The notes beneath the pieces are model-generated. The model ran no database searches and was not told the DNA's origin. It saw nothing but the letters and a program-made list of their open reading frames with translations. The translations under genes and the position numbers were made by a program. A stretch of 33,039 nt of DNA, taken from the IMG/VR virus record IMGVR_UViG_3300009183_000225, positions 1-33,039 of that record; one strand, 5' to 3'. This stretch comes from a virus. Below are positions 1 through 9,325 of this stretch, one piece after another (the first letter of the stretch is position 1; every line of letters starts with the position of its first letter).

Positions 1-637
1 AGTTCCATTTTTGACGCTTAAATTCTTTATTGTCACCAGATACCGCAGTTTGATTTGCAATATAGACCCATGGATCAGGATCGCCTGAACCTAGTCCCCA
101 TTGAGCATCAGCAGCTGCTCCTGTTGTACATGTACGATACACAAAATATTCTATTTGGGCAAGGTATGTTACACCTCCAGTGCCTCCGCTGAACGTTGTA
201 CATAACCAAGGAAATTCAACATTATTTGTTGATGTAAGTCCACCAATTCCAAAAACCCATGCTGATCCGTTCCAAGATGCAACGATCGGTGTATCAAATG
301 TTCCCATTGCTTTATATTGTTTTTTACCATTAATAGTAACACCAGTTGGAATATAATGATGTGTGTATGTTCCGTCCTGTTTAAGTAAAAATCCAGGTTC
401 AAAATTTGTTAAACTTGCACGCACTTGTATTTCTGTATAACCTGACGGTACAGTAATTTCAAATACAGGATAACCATTATAAACATATGGTTTTTGCGGT
501 GTTAACACAAAACTATTTCGATCCAATATTCCAAGACGATTTAAATCAGCATATTGCCAATTTGGATCGGTTGCTTGCGAATATAAATTGCAAATACTTA
601 AAGCAAGTAAAAGAAGAGTTAAAAAAAGTTTATTCAT
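1..637 (-). CDS. Secreted-type protein next to the tail fibre gene (3' end missing)
   Basis: An open frame of about 212 codons runs from an ATG at 637 off the left edge. The N-terminus is a classical Sec signal peptide: MNK, a Leu-rich core (LFLTLLLLALSICNL), then YSQA before TDPNW, with a plausible cleavage after Ala. The mature part is rich in Trp, Tyr, Gly and Thr, as in beta-rich adhesins. Its start overlaps the stop of the tail fibre gene by one base (TAATG), so the two are co-expressed. I do not recognise the family. A signal peptide on a product of a late virion operon is unusual; export to the host envelope is inferred, not shown. Confidence 0.85.
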   Translation of the reverse strand, partial: MNKLFLTLLLLALSICNLYSQATDPNWQYADLNRLGILDRNSFVLTPQKPYVYNGYPVFEITVPSGYTEIQVRASLTNFEPGFLLKQDGTYTHHYIPTGVTINGKKQYKAMGTFDTPIVASWNGSAWVFGIGGLTSTNNVEFPWLCTTFSGGTGGVTYLAQIEYFVYRTCTTGAAADAQWGLGSGDPDPWVYIANQTAVSGDNKEFKRQKWN

Positions 638-1626
638 TATATTATTTGTCGATCTTTAAGTGTTTTAATTAATGTTGCAAGAACGTCACATACATTATCA
701 ATTGTTGCTGTAGTGGCATTAAATGTTTTTACTGATGTTGGATTTGTAACTGTATATTCGCTGGAGGCAAGTTTTTCTACTAAATTAAGATCTGTCTTTA
801 ATGTACTTAAAGTTTGAACTTCAGGATCACCAGTTCCTGCTGTCTTGCGATAAAATACTGTTGCCGTGGCAACATTTGCCATTTTGGCTAATGATACAAC
901 ATCATCAGCGAGTGTTGTGGCAAAGCTTCCGGTTCCAGAACCAGTAACAGCACCGGTAAGAGTAATAGTTTGATCACCACTATTTGTGCCGGTAAGCCCA
1001 AGATCTGTCTTTAATGTGGCTAAAGTTTGAACTTCAGGTGTACCTGATCCAGCTGTCTTGCGATAAAATACCGTGCTACTAGAGACATTTGCCATTTTGG
1101 CCAATGACACCGCACCAGTTGCTATTGTTGCGGCAAAGGTTCCTGTTCCAGAACCTGTAACGTCACTTGTTAATGTTATAGTTTGATCAACATTAATTTC
1201 GACGTAAACAGAACCACTCCAACGATAAGTTCTATTTGTGTCTAATGTAACATAAATTTTATGCATTTCACCTGTCGCCGGAAAAGCTGCAAAATTGGCA
1301 AATTCAAGTACATCATCGACATAACTTGGAAGTCTGGCCGCGTCAATAATACCACTGCTAATTTTAGATGCATCTAATGAAGGAATGCGATTGACATCTA
1401 ATGTACCTGTCTCAATTTTAGATGCATCAATTGACATTAAGATCTGCGGGTCAACTGATCCAATTTCCAGACTATTAATTATGCCGTATGCTAAATTCAG
1501 TATTGAGATTTTTTTGTTTGTGCCATTAATGCCCATTGCATTATCACTGCTGTCAACAATTGGCAAATAATCATCATCTGCTGCTACCTGCAGTTGGTTT
1601 AGTTGTGAAAATTTTACGTCTGGCAT
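637..1626 (-). CDS. Tail fibre-like protein with tandem repeats
   Basis: 329 residues. Residues about 66-105 carry repeated DASKI-(E/S)-(T/S)-G-(T/I) motifs, followed by a stretch around LPSYVDDVLEF and TYRWSGSVYVEI that is common in phage tail fibres. Residues 148-218 and 219-289 are two copies of a 71-residue beta-rich repeat (QTITL..VTGSGTG..AKMANV...VFYRKTAG..PEVQTL). It probably forms part of a trimeric receptor-binding or fibre structure at the baseplate edge. Its own late promoter lies 7 bases upstream of the ATG. A fibre role fits the repeats and the position beside baseplate genes; the receptor cannot be inferred. Confidence 0.85.
   Translation of the reverse strand: MPDVKFSQLNQLQVAADDDYLPIVDSSDNAMGINGTNKKISILNLAYGIINSLEIGSVDPQILMSIDASKIETGTLDVNRIPSLDASKISSGIIDAARLPSYVDDVLEFANFAAFPATGEMHKIYVTLDTNRTYRWSGSVYVEINVDQTITLTSDVTGSGTGTFAATIATGAVSLAKMANVSSSTVFYRKTAGSGTPEVQTLATLKTDLGLTGTNSGDQTITLTGAVTGSGTGSFATTLADDVVSLAKMANVATATVFYRKTAGTGDPEVQTLSTLKTDLNLVEKLASSEYTVTNPTSVKTFNATTATIDNVCDVLATLIKTLKDRQII
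760..1185 (-). repeat. Two tandem 213-bp coding repeats in the tail fibre gene
   Basis: Two adjacent copies (973-1185 and 760-972) encode homologous 71-residue fibre modules. The most conserved DNA is around the codons for VFYRKTAG, where both copies share ctgtcttgcgataaaata. Unequal recombination between them could lengthen or shorten the fibre. Confidence 0.85.
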
Positions 1627-1633
1627 ATGGTTA

Positions 1634-1641
1634 TATTTATA
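1634..1641 (-). promoter_or_regulatory. Late promoter TATAAATA for the tail fibre gene
   Basis: A perfect T4-type late octamer on the minus strand, separated by 7 bases from the tail fibre ATG at 1626. Transcription starting the usual few bases after the octamer would leave almost no 5' leader. Confidence 0.75.
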
Positions 1642-1647
1642 TTATAT

Positions 1648-4074
1648 TTAGGGGAATATTATTACAAGATTGCTCGTAGCAACTATTGGACCTGTTATAC
1701 TATTTAATCTTAAATCCATATTAAATGATTGCGTTGGAAATCCAGGAGCAAGCGCCTCATTAATTTGTACTGCAAATGATGCAAAGTCATTTGTAATAGT
1801 AACAACACCACTAGTGACTGCTAATACAGAAGGAAACCGTGTTGTATAGTACAGCTGTGTGCCATCAAGCACACCAGTTGTAACTACATGAAAATATACG
1901 TTAATAGGAGGATATCCTAATGGTCTGTTATTGGGAGTAACAATATTTGTTAGTGCTGATATTGTGTATGTGTTAAATATGGTGTTTGTTATGTTTCCTT
2001 CAGTCACAAATCCAAATTCACTGTCTTCAGTTATTGAATAGTTGTTATTTTCTGTCTGTAAATTATATACTGTTGATGCTTCTCTAGGTAAAATTTCGCT
2101 ATTAATATATGGCTCAAAGTCAACATCAAAAACATTTACGTCTGACAAAACATAATTTGGGTCAATGCTTTGAGACGAAGTGTTAAGTGGAATAAGCTCG
2201 CTATACATCCATGGATAGTATGTAAAGTCAACTACTTTTGGCGTGACTATGCATGATAAGTTACTAAAGAGTGGTAAGTCTTCTCTAGAATATTCTGCAT
2301 TAGCCAGTGCTATTGTCTTGTCTGAGAATCCCGCAATTAATTCAGTTGTATCAATAAACTTGAACCATGATTGATATGTATTGTGGACAATTTTATCACG
2401 ATAGACTTCATTTAAAGATTCAAAAGAAAGAACAAGTTCAATTATACGAATAAGTGACTCATCTGCATTTGCATCTCGCAACACCTGTAAAAGGAATTTC
2501 AATACTCGCTCTCTAGAAGTTAACCAACCTGGTTGACTTGTTGGAGTATGATAACCAATTACTGGTGGAATGTATGCACCCAACCAAGTATAGTCTGTTG
2601 TCGAGTCAGATGAAATATAATCAATGTATTGTTTCCATTCTGATTTTGCTAGAAGTTCGTATAGAAGCGCTGTAAATAATTTTAAACCTGCTGGATGAAC
2701 AAATCTCAAATAGTCATATGACCATGTGTCATATGACAGCGTTGTTTTTATTTGATATGAATATTTTTGCCAAAATTCTCCGTCATGTAGCTTATATCGA
2801 TCTGATGCAAAAGATTTTGAATCAGAATATTGCCAAATCCTAAAGTCAGTTGTAACTGATTCCCATATTGTTGGGCTAATCTGAGTACAACGATACACTG
2901 TATTGGTGCCGGCAGTCTCCAATGAATTTATAAGATCATCTATCTTAAGTGCATTCAATGGAAGTGCAGTTACAGTAAACAGGTGGACATATTCAATATT
3001 AGATGTAATTGCGGTATATAATGAACTGCCTGCATCTTCTGTTACAATAACAGCATCATCAGTGTTTGTTATACTTGTATCTTGAACTATAATATAGTCT
3101 GTAGAAGTATTAGGATCTAGATTATTTTCAGTAGTAATACCAGAAACAACTATGTCTATAGTCCCTTCAGGAGTAAAAAACTGTTCAAGCGTCAACTCGT
3201 CTCCAGACTCTGTTGCTAATATATCAGTGGTGTCATCCCTTTTAAGCAATATTGTTTCAGTTGTTTCACCAACTGGAGTAATTTCAAGAGTCTTATACTC
3301 AATGTTACGAGTTGTGTTTGATCCAGCGTTTCCACTCGTATATTCAATATTACGAGAAAAGGTATTCCAAAGTGCTTCATCTGGCCATGTAGTGTTATTT
3401 GCACTTGTTACAACCACATCGCCGTATGTGTAGACCCAACGTGAATTTACTTTTTGTAGGTGCGGTACAGTTGATGATGGAGCACGTCCATCTAGTGTCC
3501 ATACAAACTTTGAATAGCTCTGTAAAACAAATGTGTATGGAGCCTTGTCATTGGAAGTCACTGGACCAATTATAGCGTCACTGACTATTTTTATTTGGTT
3601 TTTATTTGGGTTTGTGTTTACAGTTGCCAATTGAGATGCCACAATAGGCATCCATTGGCCGCGTCCTCCAGACAACTCAAAAAGATAGTCACGTGGATAA
3701 AATATGGTTACAAACTCATCAAAGAAAATTTTGAAAAATGAATGTATACTGTCTTCAGAACCACGAGTACGATAGTATTGAAGAATTATTTTGTAAAGTG
3801 TAACCTTATCAAGTGCAACTGAGTTTGGTATATTACGAGCAATTAAACTTTGAATCTCAGTAAGATACTTGTTTGAAACAACATCAATGTCTTTTGCAGA
3901 TGTTATATTTGCTATTTCGCTTGATGGCAATCCAACAACATTTAAATACTCATAATATTTTTCAACAAATTCTATGAGTGTTTTTGAACTCTCCTGTACG
4001 GTGTCAGGAAATAGTGACGAGACTCGAGAGCTCTCTAAGTTTCGTGGTCTAGAATTTGCTACACTTAATAACAT
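1648..4074 (-). CDS. Large baseplate wedge-type structural protein (gp7 position)
   Basis: 808 residues directly downstream of gp6, where T4 has gp7/gp8. The N-terminus (SSLFPDTVQESSKTLIEFVEKYYEYLN, given here in part, then KYLTEIQSLIARNIPNS and YKIILQYYRTRGSEDSI) matches my recollection of large baseplate proteins encoded after gp6 in marine T4-like phages. A segment around FKIFFDEFVTIFYPRDY follows. The middle and C-terminal parts are beta-rich and Thr/Asn-rich, as in wedge or fibre-attachment proteins. The gap to gp6 is 2 bases. A structural role is well supported by context; equivalence to T4 gp7 is inferred. Confidence 0.7.
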   Translation of the reverse strand: MLLSVANSRPRNLESSRVSSLFPDTVQESSKTLIEFVEKYYEYLNVVGLPSSEIANITSAKDIDVVSNKYLTEIQSLIARNIPNSVALDKVTLYKIILQYYRTRGSEDSIHSFFKIFFDEFVTIFYPRDYLFELSGGRGQWMPIVASQLATVNTNPNKNQIKIVSDAIIGPVTSNDKAPYTFVLQSYSKFVWTLDGRAPSSTVPHLQKVNSRWVYTYGDVVVTSANNTTWPDEALWNTFSRNIEYTSGNAGSNTTRNIEYKTLEITPVGETTETILLKRDDTTDILATESGDELTLEQFFTPEGTIDIVVSGITTENNLDPNTSTDYIIVQDTSITNTDDAVIVTEDAGSSLYTAITSNIEYVHLFTVTALPLNALKIDDLINSLETAGTNTVYRCTQISPTIWESVTTDFRIWQYSDSKSFASDRYKLHDGEFWQKYSYQIKTTLSYDTWSYDYLRFVHPAGLKLFTALLYELLAKSEWKQYIDYISSDSTTDYTWLGAYIPPVIGYHTPTSQPGWLTSRERVLKFLLQVLRDANADESLIRIIELVLSFESLNEVYRDKIVHNTYQSWFKFIDTTELIAGFSDKTIALANAEYSREDLPLFSNLSCIVTPKVVDFTYYPWMYSELIPLNTSSQSIDPNYVLSDVNVFDVDFEPYINSEILPREASTVYNLQTENNNYSITEDSEFGFVTEGNITNTIFNTYTISALTNIVTPNNRPLGYPPINVYFHVVTTGVLDGTQLYYTTRFPSVLAVTSGVVTITNDFASFAVQINEALAPGFPTQSFNMDLRLNSITGPIVATSNLVIIFP

Positions 4075-4076
4075 GG

Positions 4077-5951
4077 TTAACGATCTCGGCTGAATGTGTT
4101 ATAGTCAATAGACTTGCTTGATCCACCAATTGCAATTGTGTCAACTTCACCATAGACATTAATGCTAGGTGTGTCAATACGAATTAATTGATTACGACGT
4201 GAAACAATATCATTTGATTTTGGTAATAGATCAATTGTAATTGCGGTGTCAGAGTCAACACCAAATGCATTTAATGACAGCGTTCCAGTACTCAATGTGA
4301 GTGTTCCAATATTTGAATCTTCAACTATAGCATTGTTGTTGCTGTCAATGTAATAACTATAGAGACGTCGAAGATTGGTGTCTTTTGCATGAGGTGCATC
4401 TCCTATATAGTATATTACTCCACCAGAGACCCATCCAGTTGATTTTACAATTGCAAGGCCATCATCAATTGTAAGAGCTGTGCCATATTCTATTGTTAAA
4501 TTTTTAGGATCACCTACCGCAACAGTAAATGTCTTGGATACAAAAACTCGAACAAGTGAGTTTAATATTGCAGGGCTTGTATTATCAACAGCACGAACTA
4601 GTTGTGAATGTCTAAATACACCGTCAAATGACTCTAAATAATTATTACTAAACGCAACAAGTGTTTCCTTAATTTTATCTTGCAGTTGAGTTACTGTAAG
4701 TGTTGTTAGGTTTCGATTATATTTGAATAGCACATCGAGAACAATGTTGATATATTCAGGATCAACAATCTCAGGTAAAATTGACAGCACCTTTTTACCG
4801 CTTATATATTGTAATATTTCTTCTTTTTCAGCAGAACTTAAGAAAATATCGTTTTCATCGTCAGATTTTTTAATTGACATAAAAACTTTTCCATATTGTG
4901 GCGGATTATTTTCTTCTCCACCCCATACAGCCATAGAACGCACTCCAAATTTACTTTGAATGAGTGTCTTATAGTCATCTGCAGTAACTGCACGGTTTTG
5001 AGCAATATATTGAAGTGGTGCATTATATTTGATGCTACCAATTGATTCATTAGTTGACCCTCCAAAGGCTGGGCTTGAGGTTTGTACAGACACAGATGAT
5101 ATTTGATTATCAAAACCACCGTTGTATGAAAACTTATTGCTTGTATTTGCAGCATCTCCAGCGGTAACCAAATATCGTAATTCTAAAATGTTTAAGTTGT
5201 CTGGTTTTTTACCAAAGACACCATTTCCAAATGAAACTACATAGTTGCCAGAATAGTTTTCATAGATAAAATAAATTGGAGTTGTTTCATTTATATCTGT
5301 AACATCAGTAAATTTTGTGTATACTTCTCCAATGTCTTGACGACTGTTTTGATATACAGCAACATTTAGAGTGCGTAAGTCTATATTTTTATCAGAGATT
5401 ACATACTCGTTTTTATCTTCAGCTGAATTGATCTGTATGCGTCGTGTTTGAATTGATCCTTGATGTATTTCTTGATCGACTGCCTCTAAAAGACCAGATG
5501 TTTGATTACGTGTACATTCAATATCTGTTAGGTTGATAAAGTTATATGTAGCACTCTGTCTAGGAATAGGAAAGTTTGATGAAAAGCTGGTGCCTGCAGG
5601 AATTATATAACTATTGACACTAGAGTCACGACTATTGACATAAAGGTTAACTTTTGCTTTTGGAGCAGTGTAACTGTTTGGGGTATATCCAATTAGTTTT
5701 GCAGCAGAGACAACATTTTGGCGTAATTGGGCAGAGTCAATAAAGCTTTCATTTACAGCCATGTGCGCTAACACTGCGTTATAATGGGTGTTGTGTGCCA
5801 ACACATCCATCAATGTATTTAGTCCTGAACCAGTATAGTCCCAATCTTTAAATGGGCTGTCATTTGATTTGAAATAATCAATAAGACTTTGTTTTATATC
5901 AACAAAGTCTAAATTTGTGACGTTTACTGACTGTGAAAATTGTGTACTCAT
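4077..5951 (-). CDS. 6: Baseplate wedge protein gp6
   Basis: 624 residues (T4 gp6 is about 660). The N-terminal region (DWDYTGSGLNTLMDVLAHN, then FIDSAQLRQNVVSAAKLIGY) is the conserved gp6/baseplate-J start, in which the protein recognises its partner and pairs in the wedge ring. The middle contains RAVTADDYKTLIQSKFG, the hallmark of the baseplate_J family, followed by VRSMAVWGGEENNPPQYGKV. gp6 forms the inner ring that controls baseplate opening together with gp25 and gp53. Its ATG overlaps the gp25 stop codon, implying coupled translation. Confidence 0.93.
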   Translation of the reverse strand: MSTQFSQSVNVTNLDFVDIKQSLIDYFKSNDSPFKDWDYTGSGLNTLMDVLAHNTHYNAVLAHMAVNESFIDSAQLRQNVVSAAKLIGYTPNSYTAPKAKVNLYVNSRDSSVNSYIIPAGTSFSSNFPIPRQSATYNFINLTDIECTRNQTSGLLEAVDQEIHQGSIQTRRIQINSAEDKNEYVISDKNIDLRTLNVAVYQNSRQDIGEVYTKFTDVTDINETTPIYFIYENYSGNYVVSFGNGVFGKKPDNLNILELRYLVTAGDAANTSNKFSYNGGFDNQISSVSVQTSSPAFGGSTNESIGSIKYNAPLQYIAQNRAVTADDYKTLIQSKFGVRSMAVWGGEENNPPQYGKVFMSIKKSDDENDIFLSSAEKEEILQYISGKKVLSILPEIVDPEYINIVLDVLFKYNRNLTTLTVTQLQDKIKETLVAFSNNYLESFDGVFRHSQLVRAVDNTSPAILNSLVRVFVSKTFTVAVGDPKNLTIEYGTALTIDDGLAIVKSTGWVSGGVIYYIGDAPHAKDTNLRRLYSYYIDSNNNAIVEDSNIGTLTLSTGTLSLNAFGVDSDTAITIDLLPKSNDIVSRRNQLIRIDTPSINVYGEVDTIAIGGSSKSIDYNTFSRDR

Positions 5952-6388
5952 TATCTTGTGCGTGTTAGATAGATTATAATTTCAGTGTTTGTATCATATG
6001 AAACTTCAAAACCTATTGAAACTCGATATGCATTTTTATCTGATTCATCAGTTACATTTACAATTGGGTTGCGTATACGTGGTTCATAGAGTGCAATAGT
6101 TCTTTGTATCTTATCTTCCAATTCAAGTTCAACTAGTACACTTGCATTTTCAAAAAGCAATTCCCTTATATTTGAACCAATGTTTGGTTGAAATGGACGA
6201 TCATATGTGTTTGTTAGGAGTAAATTTTTAAGACTTTGTTTTACTGCGTCAAGATCTATAAGTGGTAAAACATCATTATAGATTGGATGAACCGAAAAAG
6301 AATTGTCAAGATCAGCATAGACGCGCTGACGTGCTACGTTAGATGACTGTGAAAGATTGTAGTCTGACAATAAATAGGAAGTTCCCAT
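5951..6388 (-). CDS. 25: Baseplate wedge protein gp25
   Basis: 145 residues (T4 gp25 is 132). It shows the gp25/GpW signature: AVKQSLKNLLLTNTYDRPF, PNIGSNIRELLFE, and the EPR motif in ALYEPRIRNP that contacts gp6 and nucleates sheath assembly. The C-terminal strand pair (RVSIGFEVSY) is sheath-like. A late promoter lies only 4 bases upstream of the ATG, so this gene heads a late unit that continues into gp6. Despite old annotations of this family as lysozyme-like, no catalytic residues are evident. Confidence 0.95.
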   Translation of the reverse strand: MGTSYLLSDYNLSQSSNVARQRVYADLDNSFSVHPIYNDVLPLIDLDAVKQSLKNLLLTNTYDRPFQPNIGSNIRELLFENASVLVELELEDKIQRTIALYEPRIRNPIVNVTDESDKNAYRVSIGFEVSYDTNTEIIIYLTRTR

Positions 6389-6392
6389 ATTC

Positions 6393-6400
6393 TATTTATA
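6393..6400 (-). promoter_or_regulatory. Late promoter TATAAATA for gp25-gp6
   Basis: A perfect late octamer in the 14-bp space between the Ig-like structural gene and gp25, ending 4 bases before the gp25 ATG. With a start site about 6 bases past the octamer, the message would begin at or inside the start codon. Confidence 0.75.
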
Positions 6401-6402
6401 CG

Positions 6403-8472
6403 TTATATTTTTGCAAACGCTGGATTGCTGAGAATTGCTGGAGTGCCCTCTTGCATCTCATAGTGTATTCGTTGTACTCGCTCATTATACTCTTTTACTG
6501 TACTGGCTGACCAATATGGATGTTTTGCAAGTTGTTGTTTTACAGCAAAATTAAATTCATTTTTAAAGAGTCTCAGTGAATATTGTGTCTCACCTGATAT
6601 AAAACTTCCTATTGCAGACACCCCTCCAGAGACTGCACGCAGTCCATTAGCTGCTGCAGTCAATCCAGCGTTTAGACCAGCTGTTGCTGGTGACGTGTTT
6701 TCTCGCACACCAGAGGCAGATGTTGTGTTTATTGGTGCAGAACTGTTGATTGCATTAGGCGTACCATAGATGCCTTGTAATAACCCACTAGCAGTGCCAA
6801 GTATGTCTTCAACATTTTGAAGACGCGTTGCTTGAGACACACTTAAGAGTCCAACTGGTGCTGCTACAGATGCAATATTATCATGCCAGTTGTATGCAAG
6901 TTCATGAACAGCTGTAAGCATTGTCATATAGTCTCGTAGTTCAGCAACATTTCCAGAGTCTTTTAAACTCTTAATTTTGTCGCCGTCTTTATATAATGCA
7001 TCTCTTAAATGAAACTGGAAATATTCATAGTCAGTTTTTGCTGCACTTGGTTGCTGATTTGTAAGAGGAATAAAACCACGAACTGCTGTTGGTACTGCTG
7101 TGTTGTCAGCTGTTATTTTGTTTGCAATTGGATTTCCATAAATGTCAACAGCTTCACAAACATCAATTATACCATTTGCAACATCAGTAATAAACTGACC
7201 GACATCTCCTACAGTTGATGCTGAGTTTGGAAATGTGTTTTCAATATTTGCTATTGTTTCATTTGCAATACTTCCAAGTTTTTTATAGGCTCCAGATGCA
7301 GTCAGCACTTGATCAAGAAATGCATATGGATTATTTTTAACAAACTCAATAAGTTCCATTATTTTTTGAACATCATTAATAATTGCTTGAACTTGAGTAA
7401 TCAAATTAATAATTCCAAGTCCCGGAACATATGCTGCTACGAGTGATAACAACTTTACTGCTACAGCAGTTATTAATTTTTGTGGAAGATTTTTTGTGCA
7501 ATCGATAATTGTAGCAGCCTTATCAAGTCCGGCAACTGCAGTCATAGCTGCATTGTTTTCTCCAACATTAATCTCTCCTAAAACTGAAAGTATTCCACTT
7601 GCAATAAATTGCTGTTTAGCGTTATTATCGGAAAATGATGAACTGCTGTCTACCCAATTTTGTGTTTTGGGTGGTAGGGCTCGCACCAATGCGTCATACT
7701 CTTGCTGAGCTGACGCGGCCTCAGTTGTTGTAAGTTGTCTAATTGTGTATGTTGTACTGGCACTTCCAACATAATTTATATCAATACTATTTGCATTGAC
7801 TGAATATGTTCCAATCTCAACTGGCGCTGCATATGCAGCAATGCTCTTTGTACCAGCGTATGCCAAACCAACTTGAATATCTTTACCAAAATCTGCTGAG
7901 GTTGAATCCAACACCTTTGGTGAGGTTGTGTAAGTTATAGCTTGTGCATTTTTGTTGTATGGACGAACAGTGTCTCCAAAAGTTATTGTAAGCGGGCACG
8001 GCCGTATGAGTAGATACTTGGATGTGTCTTTATCTTTTTCTAATGCTATGCCACCAACATCTAATTTAAATGCATTAGTTCTAACAGCAGGCTCCCAACC
8101 AGGAATGTCAACTGGAATTGTGCCGTAATATTCTGTTGTAAAATAACCTTTGTATGTCGGGTCACTCTTTAGAGTAGTGCGTATATTGTAGTCATATCTC
8201 CCAACATTTTTTGGAACATTAGTGAGGGCAGGAATTCCAGTATTGTAAGTAACCTCTATATTAACATCAGTTAAGGGTATTGATTGAATAACCCATGGAA
8301 GTGCACCCGGTCCAGATGTTGCCTCTTGTGTAATTCTATAGACACCAGTAATTAGGTCTACAACTGATCTGGTGTTTCCATTGTATGTTAACGGAATTCC
8401 TGTAGTATTGATGTCAAATCCATCACCATTGCTGTCTGCCAGCCTAATATATAAAAATTTTGTAATAGCCAT
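6403..8472 (-). CDS. Virion-associated protein with MBG/Ig-like domains
   Basis: 689 residues between the spike gene and gp25. Residues about 159-246 (LTITFGDTVRPYNKNAQ..., VGLAYAGTKS, GTYSVNANSI, NYVGSASTTYTI) fit the MBG-type beta-sandwich repeat of surface adhesins. Residues about 66-125 look like a second, weaker copy (VPKNVGRYDYNI, PTYKGYFTTEYYG). Residues about 325-400 are hydrophobic and helical (VKLLSLVAAYVPGLGIINL). The C-terminal part is Ala/Gly/Ser-rich and ends with HPYWSASTVKEYNERVQ. I know of no T4 counterpart at this position. A baseplate accessory or adhesion role is inferred from domain type and position. Confidence 0.75.
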   Translation of the reverse strand: MAITKFLYIRLADSNGDGFDINTTGIPLTYNGNTRSVVDLITGVYRITQEATSGPGALPWVIQSIPLTDVNIEVTYNTGIPALTNVPKNVGRYDYNIRTTLKSDPTYKGYFTTEYYGTIPVDIPGWEPAVRTNAFKLDVGGIALEKDKDTSKYLLIRPCPLTITFGDTVRPYNKNAQAITYTTSPKVLDSTSADFGKDIQVGLAYAGTKSIAAYAAPVEIGTYSVNANSIDINYVGSASTTYTIRQLTTTEAASAQQEYDALVRALPPKTQNWVDSSSSFSDNNAKQQFIASGILSVLGEINVGENNAAMTAVAGLDKAATIIDCTKNLPQKLITAVAVKLLSLVAAYVPGLGIINLITQVQAIINDVQKIMELIEFVKNNPYAFLDQVLTASGAYKKLGSIANETIANIENTFPNSASTVGDVGQFITDVANGIIDVCEAVDIYGNPIANKITADNTAVPTAVRGFIPLTNQQPSAAKTDYEYFQFHLRDALYKDGDKIKSLKDSGNVAELRDYMTMLTAVHELAYNWHDNIASVAAPVGLLSVSQATRLQNVEDILGTASGLLQGIYGTPNAINSSAPINTTSASGVRENTSPATAGLNAGLTAAANGLRAVSGGVSAIGSFISGETQYSLRLFKNEFNFAVKQQLAKHPYWSASTVKEYNERVQRIHYEMQEGTPAILSNPAFAKI

Positions 8473-8473
8473 A

Positions 8474-9301
8474 TTATCCTAATCCTGGTAATGTAACAGA
8501 TGATGTTTCAACATGTGTGTGCGTTGATAAACCTACAACTCCGCCAAGCGCACGAACATCAAGAGTTGCAATAAGTGCACCATTTAATATAGTTACAAGT
8601 GGAGTTGTCATGTTTACAAGTGGGGCTGTCATATTAATGGCTGCTAAACCAGTAAGCGTTAATGTTGTTGCACTATCAACTGCGGCAACAAATCCGCCTA
8701 AAGTAGCAGGACCAGCGGGAGACGATAAACTCATGCCAGTTAGTCCAGTCATTGAAACTGAACCAGTGCAAATTGATGTGTAGTCACCAGCATTAGTGTC
8801 TTCAACACCACCTACAATCATATTTTTTACTCCTCCTGCGCGTACTGTATTGATTAGTCCATTTCCAATAACGCTATCTTTTTTGCCAACTACGTTTTCT
8901 GCAATGTCACCACCAACCTCAGTTTTATGTGCAGCACCAACTTTTAGTTTATATTCGCCCTTTACGGTTTGACTCATGTTTCCATTAACTTCAACATTAT
9001 AGTTTCCATTTATGGTTAGGTTAACAGATCCATTAACGGCAATGTTTGCATCACCAGTTATAGCTATTGTGTCAGTGCCGCACACAGTTGTATATCGATC
9101 TGAAACAACAGTTGTAACATAGGTGCCGTCAGATGCAATTTCATAGTATGTACCAGATTTATGTTTTTGATGTATGCGCTCTTCGCCAAGTGTGTCATCA
9201 ACTTCAAATAAATGACCAGACCGTGTCTGTGTCACATTGTTGTATGGATAAACAGATTGATTTGATTGATGTGGAGTTCCAAATGTACCTTGACCTGCCA
9301 T
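8474..9301 (-). CDS. Baseplate central spike (gp5 C-terminal beta-helix as a separate gene)
   Basis: 275 residues. After a polar N-terminus (GHLFEVDDTLGEERIHQKHKS, quoted in part) comes a run of short beta-strand repeats rich in V/I/T/G/N (INGNYNVEVNGNMSQTVKG) typical of the trimeric gp5/VgrG/gpV spike helix. The C-terminus has an H-T-H motif (His261, His263), the pattern that holds an iron ion at the tip of P2 gpV-type spikes. It corresponds to the C-terminal half of T4 gp5. The other half is the next gene upstream, separated by 24 bases. A probable late promoter variant just upstream could give it separate expression. Confidence 0.88.
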   Translation of the reverse strand: MAGQGTFGTPHQSNQSVYPYNNVTQTRSGHLFEVDDTLGEERIHQKHKSGTYYEIASDGTYVTTVVSDRYTTVCGTDTIAITGDANIAVNGSVNLTINGNYNVEVNGNMSQTVKGEYKLKVGAAHKTEVGGDIAENVVGKKDSVIGNGLINTVRAGGVKNMIVGGVEDTNAGDYTSICTGSVSMTGLTGMSLSSPAGPATLGGFVAAVDSATTLTLTGLAAINMTAPLVNMTTPLVTILNGALIATLDVRALGGVVGLSTHTHVETSSVTLPGLG

Positions 9302-9309
9302 AATGTTAT

Positions 9310-9317
9310 TATTTATT
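9310..9317 (-). promoter_or_regulatory. Probable late promoter variant AATAAATA for the spike gene
   Basis: This differs from TATAAATA in its first base. It lies in the 24-bp gap between the two gp5 halves, 8 bases upstream of the spike ATG, the same short spacing as the perfect late octamers here. Confidence 0.5.
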
Positions 9318-9325
9318 AAAAAAAA

